A DNA stretch of 64,000 nt. Origin: Rhizobium sp. P40RR-XXII. GTDB taxonomy: Bacteria; Pseudomonadota; Alphaproteobacteria; Rhizobiales; Rhizobiaceae. The translations under genes and the position numbers were made by a program. Within the stretch, counting starts at the first letter, position 1, and the number at the start of each line of letters is the position of its first letter. The notes beneath the pieces are model-generated. The model worked only from the letters and a program-made list of their open reading frames with translations. It made no database searches and was not told the origin of the DNA. Below, in pieces: positions 8,638 through 17,224 of the stretch. The stretch is taken from the NCBI RefSeq assembly GCF_012641405.1, contig NZ_JABAII010000005.1, positions 248,001 through 312,000 of the forward strand, in the 5' to 3' direction.

Positions 8638-9516
8638 CTATCCCGGCATCTCCTCGATTTCCCCGATCAGCCATTGGCGGAACACCTTCATCGATGCCGT
8701 TTCCGCCCGCGATTTCAATCGCGTCAGCCAGTAGCTGCCGGTCGTCGCCGTAATCTGGAACGGCTGCATGATGCGCCCGGCCTCGATGTCATGCGTAAAC
8801 ATCGCGACGGGCACGAGCGCGACGCCGACGCCGCGCGCGGCGGCCTCCACCAACGTCAGCGACGAATCGAACATCCAGCCTCGAAGATGAGGCGGTAGCA
8901 GGGCCGCAGCTCTGAACCAGAGCGACCATTCGTCGATCCGGTAAGAGCGTAAAAGCTCAACTTCGGCAAGATCGGCGGGCGTGCGCAACCGCTCGCCGAT
9001 ATCGGGCCGGCAGACCGGAGATAGCGGCGCATCCATCAGGTGGATCGCCTCTGTTCCGTGCCACGCGCCGTCGCCGAAGCGCAGGAAGAAATCCAGCCCG
9101 TCGAGCACCATGTCGGCGCGATTGTTGTTAGTCTTCAAGCGCAGATCGACATGCGGATGCTGCGCCTTGAAGCTGCCGAGGCGCGGCAGCAGCCAGCCGA
9201 TGGCAAAAGTGCCGACGACGCCGATCGTCAAAATCTCGGCAAAATTGCCTTCCTCCAGCTGGCTGAGCGTGGCGCTCATACGGCGAAAGGCATCGGTCAA
9301 CACCGGCAAGAGAGCATGCCCCTCATCGGTCAGCGCAAGGCCGCGCGGCAGGCGCTTGAAGAGGGTCACCCCCAGCACGTCCTCCAGTGCCTTGACCTGA
9401 TGGCTGATGGCCGTCTGCGTCACCCGGAGTTCGAGCCCTGCCCGCGTGAAGCTGCAGTGCCGCGCCGAAGCCTCGAAAACGCGCAGTGCGTTCAACGGCA
9501 GCTGAGAGATGTCCAT
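8638..9516 (-). CDS. ampR: AmpR-type LysR transcriptional regulator
   Basis: 292-residue LysR regulator close to AmpR of AmpC-inducible bacteria as I recall it. The N-terminal helix-turn-helix reads LPLNALRVFEASARHCSFT...TQTAISHQVKALE; the effector domain has IGVVGTFAIGWLLPRL, NNNRADMVLDGLDFFLRFGDGAWHGTEA and SYWLTRLKSRAETASM. AmpR proteins sense muropeptides through this domain and activate beta-lactamase genes. It is divergent from the class A beta-lactamase with ~170 bp between, the classical ampR-bla arrangement. Confidence 0.88.
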   Translation of the reverse strand: MDISQLPLNALRVFEASARHCSFTRAGLELRVTQTAISHQVKALEDVLGVTLFKRLPRGLALTDEGHALLPVLTDAFRRMSATLSQLEEGNFAEILTIGVVGTFAIGWLLPRLGSFKAQHPHVDLRLKTNNNRADMVLDGLDFFLRFGDGAWHGTEAIHLMDAPLSPVCRPDIGERLRTPADLAEVELLRSYRIDEWSLWFRAAALLPPHLRGWMFDSSLTLVEAAARGVGVALVPVAMFTHDIEAGRIMQPFQITATTGSYWLTRLKSRAETASMKVFRQWLIGEIEEMPG

Positions 9517-9685
9517 TTGTGTCCTAAGGCCAAGTTTTTCTCATGTCTAAGCCCAGAATTGATCGTTTGTCTAGGGCAGGAAGCGACGCCATAGTCTGTC
9601 TCGCAAGGTGATTTGCAGGGTTCCAACAACGTCCACCGGCCCTGAAACTATCTCTTTGCTCAACATCAATCGAAGTGGAAACAAG
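9517..9685. promoter_or_regulatory. ampR-bla divergent promoter region
   Basis: Intergenic region between divergent ampR and the class A beta-lactamase. LysR proteins normally bind such regions at T-N11-A boxes; several candidates occur near 9540-9585 (around TCATGTCTAAGCCCA and TTTGTCTAGGGCAGG), but none can be singled out by eye. Confidence 0.4.
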
Positions 9686-10576
9686 ATGACGATCTTACTG
9701 TCGCGCCGGCAAAGCCTTGCCGGCGGCTTGCTTGCTTTGCCTGTTCTAGCAGGGCTAAGCGCGGTTGGACGCGCTGCAGACGATCATTCGGGTGAAGCGC
9801 AGCTTGCCGCGCTCGAGAGCAAGCATCGCGGCCGCATTTGTGTCAGCATTCTCGACATGGCAAGCGGCAGGCACATCGAGCATCGCGCCGGCGAACGCAT
9901 TCTGATGTGCAGCACCTTCAAGGCGCTGGCGGCGGCCCTGGTGCTGGCGCGGGTCGACAAGGGCGAGGAAAAGCTGGACCGGCGCATTCGTTACTCGGAA
10001 GGCGACATCATCGACGGCTCGCCAGCAACCAAGTTGCACGCAGGCAACGGCATGACGGTGGCAGAACTCTGTGCTGCGGCCGTCACGCTCAGCGACAATG
10101 CGGCTGCAAATCTCCTGCTCGCGAGCTTCGGCGGCCCCAAGGCGCTAACCGCCTTCTGCCGAAGCCTCGGCGACGAGATGACGCGCCTCGACCGCATAGA
10201 GCCCGCATTGAATTACCACGATACGCCGAACGACCAGCGCGACACGACTACGGCGGCCGCGATGCTGGAGAACCTGCGACGGCTTCTGTTTACCGATGTG
10301 CTTTCGGCCGCCTCGCGATCGCAACTGGCCGCATGGCTGATCACCAACAAGACGGGGGACGCCCGCCTGCGCGCCGGCGTCCCGAAGGATTGGCTGGTCG
10401 GCGACAAGACCGGCACAAACGGTGACAAAGCCGGCAATGCCAACGACATCGCGGTATTCTGGCCGTCGAACCGCGTGCCGATCATCGTCACGGCTTATTG
10501 CGAGATACCGTCGATTTCAGCGGACGAACGTAACGCAATCGTCGCCGAAATCGGTCGTATCGCTGCAATGATCTGA
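9686..10576 (+). CDS. bla: Class A serine beta-lactamase
   Basis: 296-residue penicillinase-fold enzyme. Catalytic motifs are complete: S76-T-F-K79 (nucleophile and lysine), S136-D-N138, general base E172 in EPALN (omega loop), and K241-T-G243. The N-terminus has a twin-arginine pair (SRRQSLAGG) before a hydrophobic run ending VGRAAD, so export may be by Tat. Cysteine precedes the catalytic serine, but the position after KTGT is Asn, so the disulfide of KPC/NMC-A carbapenemases is absent. Start chosen at the ATG before the signal sequence. Probably AmpR-controlled, and cotranscribed with ampC 35 bp downstream. Confidence 0.92.
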   Translation: MTILLSRRQSLAGGLLALPVLAGLSAVGRAADDHSGEAQLAALESKHRGRICVSILDMASGRHIEHRAGERILMCSTFKALAAALVLARVDKGEEKLDRRIRYSEGDIIDGSPATKLHAGNGMTVAELCAAAVTLSDNAAANLLLASFGGPKALTAFCRSLGDEMTRLDRIEPALNYHDTPNDQRDTTTAAAMLENLRRLLFTDVLSAASRSQLAAWLITNKTGDARLRAGVPKDWLVGDKTGTNGDKAGNANDIAVFWPSNRVPIIVTAYCEIPSISADERNAIVAEIGRIAAMI

Positions 10577-10611
10577 GATCGCCCTTCATCCATCAGCATG
10601 AGGATATCAAC

Positions 10612-11799
10612 TTGAATATACCTACCATTTCGCTGCCGAAACTTGGAATAATCACCTCCTGCCTCCTCTATGGCGTCGGCGCCCACGCCGAAGACATCAA
10701 CCAGAGCCGCCTGGAGCGGGCCGTCAATGAGACCATTCGTCCGCTCATGAAGGAAAACGATGTGCCGGGCATGGCAATTGCAATTACCGTCAAGGGCAAG
10801 CGCTATGTCTTCAACTACGGCCTCGCCTCGAAGGACAGCGGCCAGAAGGTAACGAACGATACGATCTTCGAGCTCGGCTCCATCAGCAAGACCTTCGCGG
10901 CAACGCTCGCCTCCTACGCCGAAGTCAGCGGGAAGCTGTCTTTCTCCGACAAGGCGACGAAATACATGCCGGAAGTGGCAGGTACGGCCTTCGACAAGAT
11001 CAGCCTTCTCGATCTCGGCACATACACGGCCGGCGGCCTGCCCCTGCAATTCCCGGACAGCGTCAGCAATGAGGGAATGGTCGTCTATTATCGCAACTGG
11101 CATCCGTCCTTTGCCCCCGGTACGTACCGGCAATATTCCAACCCCAGCATCGGGCTGTTCGGCTATCTGGCCGCGCGGGCTATGGGCCAGCCGTTCGATA
11201 CGCTGATACAGGACAAGATCATCGCCGGCTTTGGGCTCAAGCATACCTATGTCCACGTTCCGGCCGCCGAGATGAGCAACTATGCCTATGGCTATTCAAA
11301 AAAGGGCAAGCCGATCCGCGTAGGGCCCGGCGTTCTCGACACACCCGCCTATGGCATCAAGACCACGGCATTAGACATGCTTGCCGTTCTCGAATCCAAT
11401 ATGGATGGTTCGAAGCTCGATAGCACCCTTCAGCGGGCAGTCGATGCGACGCATGTCGGCTATTATACCGTCGGCAACATGACGCAGGGGCTTGGCTGGG
11501 AAATCTATGCCTATCCGACGACGCCTGCCCGGTTGGTGGACGGCAACTCGTTCGACATGTCGCGCAATCCACACAAGGTCACTCGCCTTGACCCGCCGCA
11601 GCCGCCGCGCAAGGATGTGCTGATCAACAAGACGGGGTCGACGAACGGCTTCGGCGCCTATGCGGCCTTCATTCCCGCACGGCAGATCGGCATCGTCCTC
11701 TTGGCAAACAGGAATTTTCCGATCCCCACCCGCGTCTCGGCAGCCTACAAGATCCTGGCGGCAGTCGAAAGCTTGTCCGGATCGAACGCGGCACGATAG
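10612..11799 (+). CDS. ampC: Class C (AmpC) beta-lactamase
   Basis: 395-residue cephalosporinase-type enzyme. Class C motifs: S90-I-S-K93 in ELGSISKTF, Y175-S-N177, and K340-T-G342. The signal peptide ends around GAHAEDI. The start is TTG with GAGGA about 8 nt upstream. It lies 35 bp after the class A gene in the same direction, so the pair is likely one inducible transcript under AmpR. Having class A and class C genes in tandem behind a single ampR is unusual. Confidence 0.92.
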   Translation: MNIPTISLPKLGIITSCLLYGVGAHAEDINQSRLERAVNETIRPLMKENDVPGMAIAITVKGKRYVFNYGLASKDSGQKVTNDTIFELGSISKTFAATLASYAEVSGKLSFSDKATKYMPEVAGTAFDKISLLDLGTYTAGGLPLQFPDSVSNEGMVVYYRNWHPSFAPGTYRQYSNPSIGLFGYLAARAMGQPFDTLIQDKIIAGFGLKHTYVHVPAAEMSNYAYGYSKKGKPIRVGPGVLDTPAYGIKTTALDMLAVLESNMDGSKLDSTLQRAVDATHVGYYTVGNMTQGLGWEIYAYPTTPARLVDGNSFDMSRNPHKVTRLDPPQPPRKDVLINKTGSTNGFGAYAAFIPARQIGIVLLANRNFPIPTRVSAAYKILAAVESLSGSNAAR

Positions 11800-11873
11800 A
11801 CAGTTTTTAAGGATTAGTCTGCGTCGACAAAGGGCCGGCTCTCGGAAAAGTCATCGAGGCCGGCCTCATCATT

Positions 11874-12032
11874 TTATGGATTGCCAGAAGACCGTCGCGA
11901 GACAGCATTTGCCTTGGAGGCCTCTGTCCCGTTGAAGAATTCCTGCAGGAGGCGGGTAATGCGCTCTGGCGATGTACCCTTTGCATATTCTTCCTGCATC
12001 CGGCGTCTGACCAACATTTCTAAGACTGACAT
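11874..12032 (-). CDS. Small hypothetical protein
   Basis: 52-residue frame beginning MSVLEMLVRRRMQEEYAKG, with a good Shine-Dalgarno (GAGGTG, 7 nt before ATG). Predicted mostly helical and charged; no known domain recognised. A longer frame to 12092 lacks a supporting ribosome site. Confidence 0.5.
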   Translation of the reverse strand: MSVLEMLVRRRMQEEYAKGTSPERITRLLQEFFNGTEASKANAVSRRSSGNP

Positions 12033-12327
12033 GTCTTTCACCTCATATATCCGGCGCAAGGAAAATGTCGCTCTCAATGGTGCGGGAGGCAAGTTACAGT
12101 TTTTTCATGATCTTAGCGGCGGCTCGGAAAAGCGCCCGACATTCCCTCGCCGCTCCATGCCCGGTGCGGCCTTTTACCGAAGCGTGACCGATCTGCCACT
12201 TGCCAAATGCCGGCGCATCGTAGAATTGAAAGCGGCCAATCGGTCGGTTGTTTGCGCTTCCTTAACTTCCGTGCTTTAGCGGGCCACACCCCGACCTTTG
12301 GATGATGTCGCCTGCAAGGAATGAATA

Positions 12328-12714
12328 ATGCCCATAAAGAAAAGCTCTGCCTCTGACGTTTTCCAGCGCAAGATTTCGGATTTTTGCGATATGCGGCTCA
12401 AGCCGCTGCTTCAGCCGCGTAGCTTCGAGAATATCAAAGGTTTCATGATCGGCCTGATCGTTTTCCAGTCGCGTCCTCCTCTTCGGGCAGGCCGCGTCGA
12501 CTGGCAGGAAATCGCCTCTCTCTGCGGCATGGACGAGGAAATGAGCCCGGAATTCAAGCGGGCGGCCCAGCCCGGCTTCGACGCTATTCTTCGCTGGCTT
12601 GGGGTAGCCAAAACCAGCACGGCACGGAAGTCGCCCGTCGCCGCGAAGCGCCCTCTACGGGTTCCCGCCAAGCCTATTCCGGCTCAGCCTGTGCGTCGCG
12701 CTCTGGCTTCCTAG
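12328..12714 (+). CDS. Hypothetical protein, basic proline-rich tail
   Basis: 128 residues, with AAGGA upstream of the ATG. The first ~95 residues look folded (VFQRKISDFCDMRLKPLL, FMIGLIVFQSRPPLR, VDWQEIASLCGMDEE); the last ~35 are Lys/Arg/Ala/Pro-rich and probably disordered. I have an uncertain memory of similar N-termini in longer recombinase-like rhizobial proteins, but nothing here supports an activity. Its TAG stop lies in the outer border of the downstream repeat, which raises the possibility of a truncated or extended C-terminus. Confidence 0.6.
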   Translation: MPIKKSSASDVFQRKISDFCDMRLKPLLQPRSFENIKGFMIGLIVFQSRPPLRAGRVDWQEIASLCGMDEEMSPEFKRAAQPGFDAILRWLGVAKTSTARKSPVAAKRPLRVPAKPIPAQPVRRALAS

Positions 12715-12826
12715 AGCCGGATGATTTTAGGCCGAATCGACCTAAAATCTGAATCCGCCCTAGAATCAAAGAAGTAGAGCGTGATGTCGTCCGAAAACCG
12801 CCTACACTTTTCGGCATCACGCTCTA
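12712..12826 (+). repeat. RIME-like bimodular intergenic repeat, copy 1
   Basis: About 115 bp in two palindromic modules: module A (12712-12771, arms TGATTTTAGG... / ...CCTAAAAT, imperfect outer part) and module B (12776-12825, arms GAGCGTGATG / CATCACGCTC around CGAAAA...TTTTCG). The linker is GAATCAAAGAAGT. Copies at 45878-45990 and (inverted) 49575-49690, plus a half copy at 61909-61960. The architecture matches RIME elements of Rhizobium. Confidence 0.85.
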
Positions 12827-12936
12827 AAAACGAACTGCGTACCGGTCGCCCATGGCCGGTACGTCCTTAATCTGCCTCGGCAGAACGCAGAACCCCACAC
12901 GGCATGGAATACCGATCCGATCGGCAAAGCCCACCG

Positions 12937-13923
12937 CTAAGACGCGGCGCTACCCTCGTCCGCGACAGGTTTCGATTGCAGCGCGATCGCTGAACGACGT
13001 TTCGGGATATCGCCGAAGAGGCCGCCCGGCCGCACCAGCAGGATGATGCAAAGCATGACGCCGATCGCCACGATCTGCAGCGAGGCCGCGCGAGCCTGCT
13101 GCTCCGGCGAAAAGAGGACGCTCGTCAGCGCTCCCGATCCTGCCCATATTCCCCAGACGAGGATGCTGCCGATGACGGCACCCTTGTTGCTGCCCGAACC
13201 GCCGACGATCAGCATCACCCAGACCTGAAACGTCAGGGTCGGGATATAATTGTCGGGCGCGATAAAGCCGATGAAATGCGCTTGCATGGCGCCGGCAAGC
13301 CCCATGACGGCACCGCCGACGGCAAAGGCCTGCACACGATAGAAACGAGCGCTCTTGCCGAGCGAAATGGCGGCGCGCTCGTCCTCGCGTAGCGCCTTCA
13401 AGACGCGTCCCCAGGGGCTTTTTGCCAGATGCTCGAGCGCGAGATAGACGATCAGCATCACGACAACCACGACGCCGAGATTAGCCAGATTAAAGAGCAG
13501 CGGCGTTTCGGCAAGGCTGGAGAATGGGCGGGGAATGAAGCCGATGCCGAAGGGACCGCCGGTCAGCTTCTGCGCATTCAGCGCCACAAGCTGAACGACG
13601 ACGGCGACGCCGAAGGTGGTGATCGCCAGATAATCGGATTTCAGCCGGAGCGTCGCAATGCCAATGATGGCAGCGGCAAGACCGGCGACGATCATGGCGC
13701 CGAACCAACCGACGAGGACCGGCAAATCGAATCCGCCGAACCGCCCGGACATATCCGGTGTCGTCAGCAAGGCCGAGGTATAAGCCCCGATGGCAACGAA
13801 GCCGGCAAGCCCGACATTGAAGAGGCCGGTCAGCCCCCATTGCAGGTTCAGCCCGAGCGTGATGAAGGAAAAGATCAGCGCCGTCGTCAGGAAGAAAGCG
13901 CCGTAGCCAATAATATCCATCAT
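12937..13923 (-). CDS. livM: Branched-chain/Liv-type ABC transporter permease
   Basis: Inner-membrane permease of the LivM family, ~328 residues with about 8-10 hydrophobic helices and the signature GLNLQWGLTGLFNVGLAGF plus the EAA-like loop (AKSPWGRVLKALREDE). The start is the first of two consecutive ATGs, overlapping the livH stop by four bases (ATGA). It is the last gene of the leftward livGFHM series. The substrate is unknown; the divergent gene set suggests something other than ordinary amino acids. Confidence 0.88.
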   Translation of the reverse strand: MMDIIGYGAFFLTTALIFSFITLGLNLQWGLTGLFNVGLAGFVAIGAYTSALLTTPDMSGRFGGFDLPVLVGWFGAMIVAGLAAAIIGIATLRLKSDYLAITTFGVAVVVQLVALNAQKLTGGPFGIGFIPRPFSSLAETPLLFNLANLGVVVVVMLIVYLALEHLAKSPWGRVLKALREDERAAISLGKSARFYRVQAFAVGGAVMGLAGAMQAHFIGFIAPDNYIPTLTFQVWVMLIVGGSGSNKGAVIGSILVWGIWAGSGALTSVLFSPEQQARAASLQIVAIGVMLCIILLVRPGGLFGDIPKRRSAIALQSKPVADEGSAAS

Positions 13924-14828
13924 CGCTCCCTCACTCCGAAAAGGCCGATCGGCCGGACGAACAGCACTGCCATCAGGATGATGAAGGAGATCGCGGCGCG
14001 CCACTCCGCCCCGATCAACTGAACCGCGGCCGCCTCGGCAAGGCCGATAATCAGTCCACCGAGAACCGCGCCCGGCACGCTGCCGATACCACCGAGAATG
14101 GCGGCGGCAAACATCGGCAGCAGCATATCGAAGCCCATCAGCGGGCGGATCTGCACGAGAATGCCGATCATGACGCCGGCGACGCAGGCCAGCCCCCCGC
14201 CGATCAGCCAAGTGACGCGAACGACCTTGGCGACATCGATGCCGACGACGCGGGCAAGCGACGGATTCTGACTGAGCGCCTGCATGGAGCGGCCCGTCTG
14301 CGTCCTCGTCATCAGCATATGCACGCCGAAAACAAGCAGCGCCGTGACGATCAGAAGCGCGATCTGATCGGGCGTAATGCGAATGCCGAAGCCGACGGGC
14401 ATGGCGATCTGGATGGCACGGCTGAAATAGGTCGGACGCGAGGTGAAGAGGAATTCGAGCAGGCTGCGCAGAGCCATGGACGCACCGAAGCTCGCCATGA
14501 CGACGATGATCGACTGGCCCTTGGCTCGGAGCCTGGCAAACAGCACCTTATCGAGTGCAAGGGCAAGAACGCCGGTAAAGCCTATCGCGACGATGACCGC
14601 GACGATCAGAGGCCAGCCGAAGGAAAGCGGGCCGATCGGTGCGATCTTGCCGAAGACAGCGCCGATGGCACTGACGACGGCAAGCGTTGCATAGGTGCCC
14701 CAAGCCATGAAATCGCCATGGGCGAAGTTCGAAAAGCGCAAGATCGAATAGGTCAGCGTCACGCCGATGGCGCCAAGGCCGATCATGGAACCCGTCAGCA
14801 ATCCGTCGACGATGAATTGCGGGTTCAT
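13920..14828 (-). CDS. livH: Branched-chain/Liv-type ABC transporter permease
   Basis: 302-residue LivH-family inner-membrane permease: MNPQFIVDGLLTGSMIGLGAIGVTLTYS at the start (quoted in part), SNFAHGDFMAWG, a central RALSQNPSLARVVGID coupling loop and GGLACVAGVMIG/AAILGGIGSVPGAVLGG helices. Four-base ATGA overlaps with both livF (upstream) and livM (downstream) indicate tight translational coupling. Confidence 0.88.
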   Translation of the reverse strand: MNPQFIVDGLLTGSMIGLGAIGVTLTYSILRFSNFAHGDFMAWGTYATLAVVSAIGAVFGKIAPIGPLSFGWPLIVAVIVAIGFTGVLALALDKVLFARLRAKGQSIIVVMASFGASMALRSLLEFLFTSRPTYFSRAIQIAMPVGFGIRITPDQIALLIVTALLVFGVHMLMTRTQTGRSMQALSQNPSLARVVGIDVAKVVRVTWLIGGGLACVAGVMIGILVQIRPLMGFDMLLPMFAAAILGGIGSVPGAVLGGLIIGLAEAAAVQLIGAEWRAAISFIILMAVLFVRPIGLFGVRER

Positions 14829-15574
14829 ACCGCACCTCCTGTTTTGGAAGCAGCCGGGCGCTGGCCGAGATAGAGTTCGGCAACGACGGGATCGTTCCAG
14901 AGCTCCGAGGCACGCCCTTCATGCCTGTCCTTGCCTTCGACGAGAACATAGGCGCGATCGCCGATAGCGAGGGCCGCCTTGGCATTCTGCTCGACCAGCA
15001 GAATGGTGACGCCGGATTTGCGGATTTCGGTCAGCATGTCGAAGACCATCGAGACGAATTTCGGCGAGAGACCCGCTGAGGGTTCATCAAGCACGAGGAG
15101 CTTCGGATGCACGATAAGAGCGCGCGCGACGGCGAGCATCTGCCGCTGCCCTCCCGAGAGATTGCCGGCCGCAATGCGGCGATGACGGGCGAGATCAGGA
15201 AAGGTCGCGTACATTTCGTCGATGCGGCCGGGCACTTCCTTCGGCTTCAGAATGCCGCCGGCGACCTTCAGATTGTCTTCGACGGACATCAGCGGAAAGA
15301 CGTTCTCCGTCTGCGGTACGAAGGCAAGGCCGAGCCGCACCATGGTGTGCGCGGGCGCACTCGTGATATCCCGGCCGCCCAGCTCCACCGTGCCGCTTTC
15401 GATGGCAACGAGGCCGGCAATCGCCTTGATGAAGCTCGATTTGCCGGCACCATTTGGGCCGAGCACAACGACGATCTCTTTTTCCGCTACCGTGATCGAA
15501 GCGCCGCGAACGATCGGCACGCCCGGCTCGTAACCGGCAACAAGATTGCGAACAGTTAAGACCGGTTCGCTCAT
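14825..15574 (-). CDS. livF: Liv-type ABC transporter ATP-binding protein
   Basis: 249-residue ATPase. Walker A GPNGAGKSS, signature LSGGQRQMLAVARAL, Walker B LLVLDEPSAGLSP, H-loop replaced by the LivF-typical LLVEQNAKAAL. LivF proteins pair with LivG to energise LivHM. The start MSEPVLTVRNLV overlaps the livG stop by ATGA; a longer frame upstream lies inside livG and is discounted. Confidence 0.9.
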   Translation of the reverse strand: MSEPVLTVRNLVAGYEPGVPIVRGASITVAEKEIVVVLGPNGAGKSSFIKAIAGLVAIESGTVELGGRDITSAPAHTMVRLGLAFVPQTENVFPLMSVEDNLKVAGGILKPKEVPGRIDEMYATFPDLARHRRIAAGNLSGGQRQMLAVARALIVHPKLLVLDEPSAGLSPKFVSMVFDMLTEIRKSGVTILLVEQNAKAALAIGDRAYVLVEGKDRHEGRASELWNDPVVAELYLGQRPAASKTGGAV

Positions 15575-16368
15575 GCCGCACCTCCGAGATAGGCTTCGAT
15601 GACGCGCGGATCGCGGGCAACCTCTTCCGGAGTGCCCTCGCACAGAAGCTGGCCGCTCGCCATGACCAGCACGCGGTGACACAGGCGTGTCACCATATCG
15701 ATATTGTGCTCGATCAGGAGAAAGGTGACGCCACGCTGATTGATATCGCGAATGCGGTCGATGATCGTCTCGAGAAGTGTGGCGTTGACACCGGCAGCCG
15801 GCTCATCGAGCAAAATAAGAGCCGGATCGGCCATCATGACGCGGGCAAGCTCCAGAAGCTTGCGTTGACCGCCTGACAGGACGCGTGCCGGCTCGTGCGC
15901 CAGGCGTGTCAGGTGAACGAGGTCGAGCAGCTCCATCGCCTTGGCATGGGCAGCCTTCTCCTGCGTGGCGACTCTCCACGGTCGCAGGAAATTCGACAGC
16001 AGACGCTCGCCCGCCTGATCCTGAGCGGCCAGCATGACATTGTCGAGCAGCGTCAGGTTGGGAAAGGGCCGAGGAATCTGGAAAGTACGGCCGAGACCAC
16101 GAGCGATCCGGCGATGGGCCGCCTCGCCTGCTACCGCCACGCCGTTCAGCACGATCTCGCCGCTGCTCGGTGCGACACTGCCGGCCAGAAGGTCGAACAT
16201 CGTCGTCTTACCGGCACCGTTCGGGCCGATTAGGCCGAGGATCTCGCCCTCGCGCACGTGGAAAGAAACGTCGTTGACAGCCACAAGGCCGCCGAAACGC
16301 CGCACCACATTTCTTGCCGTCAGAACCGGCCGGGCTTCCTCCCCATGCCGTTCAGTTGTCGCACTCAT
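15571..16368 (-). CDS. livG: Liv-type ABC transporter ATP-binding protein
   Basis: 265-residue ATPase of the LivG family. Walker A GPNGAGKTTMFDLL, the LivG-typical GLGRTFQIPRPFPNLTLLDNVM, signature LSGGQRKLLELAR, Walker B LILLDEPAAGVN and LLIEHNIDMV. It is the first gene of the leftward livGFHM operon and starts 121 bp from the divergent GntR regulator, sharing a promoter region with it. Confidence 0.9.
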   Translation of the reverse strand: MSATTERHGEEARPVLTARNVVRRFGGLVAVNDVSFHVREGEILGLIGPNGAGKTTMFDLLAGSVAPSSGEIVLNGVAVAGEAAHRRIARGLGRTFQIPRPFPNLTLLDNVMLAAQDQAGERLLSNFLRPWRVATQEKAAHAKAMELLDLVHLTRLAHEPARVLSGGQRKLLELARVMMADPALILLDEPAAGVNATLLETIIDRIRDINQRGVTFLLIEHNIDMVTRLCHRVLVMASGQLLCEGTPEEVARDPRVIEAYLGGAA

Positions 16369-16420
16369 GAGATCCCTCTGGCCGGAAAGCGATCGCTGTC
16401 GCTTCCCTGATTATTTGATT

Positions 16421-16445
16421 TGTGATCACACTTGCATTGATCACG
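16421..16445. promoter_or_regulatory. Candidate GntR operator between livG and the regulator
   Basis: Perfect palindrome TGTGATCACA at 16421-16430 followed by a second TGATCACG at 16438-16445, with centres about 15 bp apart, in the 121-bp divergent promoter region. Position and symmetry suit a dimeric GntR regulator; binding is inferred. Confidence 0.5.
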
Positions 16446-16489
16446 CTAATCAGCTTTAATCGTCTTCGCAAGCCGAAAAGGGATTTCGA

Positions 16490-17224
16490 ATGCAAAAGGC
16501 CACCGCCGACAAGAGCGATCCGATTGCCGCACAGCTTGCGCCCGTGGGCCGCGAGACGGTTCAGGATCGGGTCTATCTGGAGCTGCGCCGCGCGCTGATC
16601 GGCGGGCTTTTCGAGCCGAGCCAGGTGCTGACGATCCGTGGCCTGGCCGACGCGCTGATGACCAGCACCATGCCGGTGCGCGAAGCCCTTGGCCGCCTGA
16701 TCACCGAGAAGGCATTGGAAGCCCTTCCCAACCGATCCGTTCGCGTGCCGCCGATCACGCTGGAGCGCATGGACGACCTTCTGCGCGCCCGCATCCTCAT
16801 CGAAGGCGAGGCGATCGCGCTCGCCGCAACCCGCATGAATTCCCGCCAGATCGCGACCATCGAGAGCATGCTCGGTGAATGGGACGAGATGCGCGCGCTG
16901 AAGCATAAGAAGGACGTCGATCGTGAGGTGACGCTGAACCAGGCCTTTCATTTCGAAATCTATCGCGCCTGCGGTTCCGCCGTGCTGATCCCGATGATCG
17001 AAAGCCTGTGGCTGCAGTCCGGCCCCTGTATCCGCGTCGCCATCTACGCCTTTTCGGACGCCGGCGAGGTCGATACGGCCCATTATCACCGCACGATCGT
17101 CAAGGCGATCGCCGCGCAGGATGCCAAGGAAGCCCGCGATGCGCTCGTTGCAGATATCAGCCGGCCATTCACCTTCCTGCGCAGCAAACTGGAAGCCGAA
17201 GCCAAGAAGGGCCTATCCGCATGA
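16490..17224 (+). CDS. GntR-family regulator (FadR/FCD subfamily)
   Basis: 244 residues. The N-terminal winged helix (QDRVYLELRRALIGGLFEPSQVLTIRGLADALMTSTMPVREALGRLITEKAL, about 23-75) is followed by an all-helical FCD effector domain containing ILIEGEAIALAA, NQAFHFEIYRACGS and HYHRTIVKAIAAQDAKEA, with the His residues that bind metal or carboxylate in FCD proteins. It is the first gene of the rightward series and probably represses both divergent operons until the transported compound or a product binds. Confidence 0.88.
   Translation: MQKATADKSDPIAAQLAPVGRETVQDRVYLELRRALIGGLFEPSQVLTIRGLADALMTSTMPVREALGRLITEKALEALPNRSVRVPPITLERMDDLLRARILIEGEAIALAATRMNSRQIATIESMLGEWDEMRALKHKKDVDREVTLNQAFHFEIYRACGSAVLIPMIESLWLQSGPCIRVAIYAFSDAGEVDTAHYHRTIVKAIAAQDAKEARDALVADISRPFTFLRSKLEAEAKKGLSA

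Noticed and set aside
9686..10576. KPC/NMC-A-like carbapenemase, suggested by a cysteine before the catalytic serine
   Set aside because: The partner cysteine after KTGT is replaced by asparagine, so the diagnostic disulfide is absent. It is annotated only as class A.
12328..12714. Site-specific recombinase
   Set aside because: Only a vague resemblance to the N-terminus of longer recombinases; no catalytic residues are present, so it is left as hypothetical.
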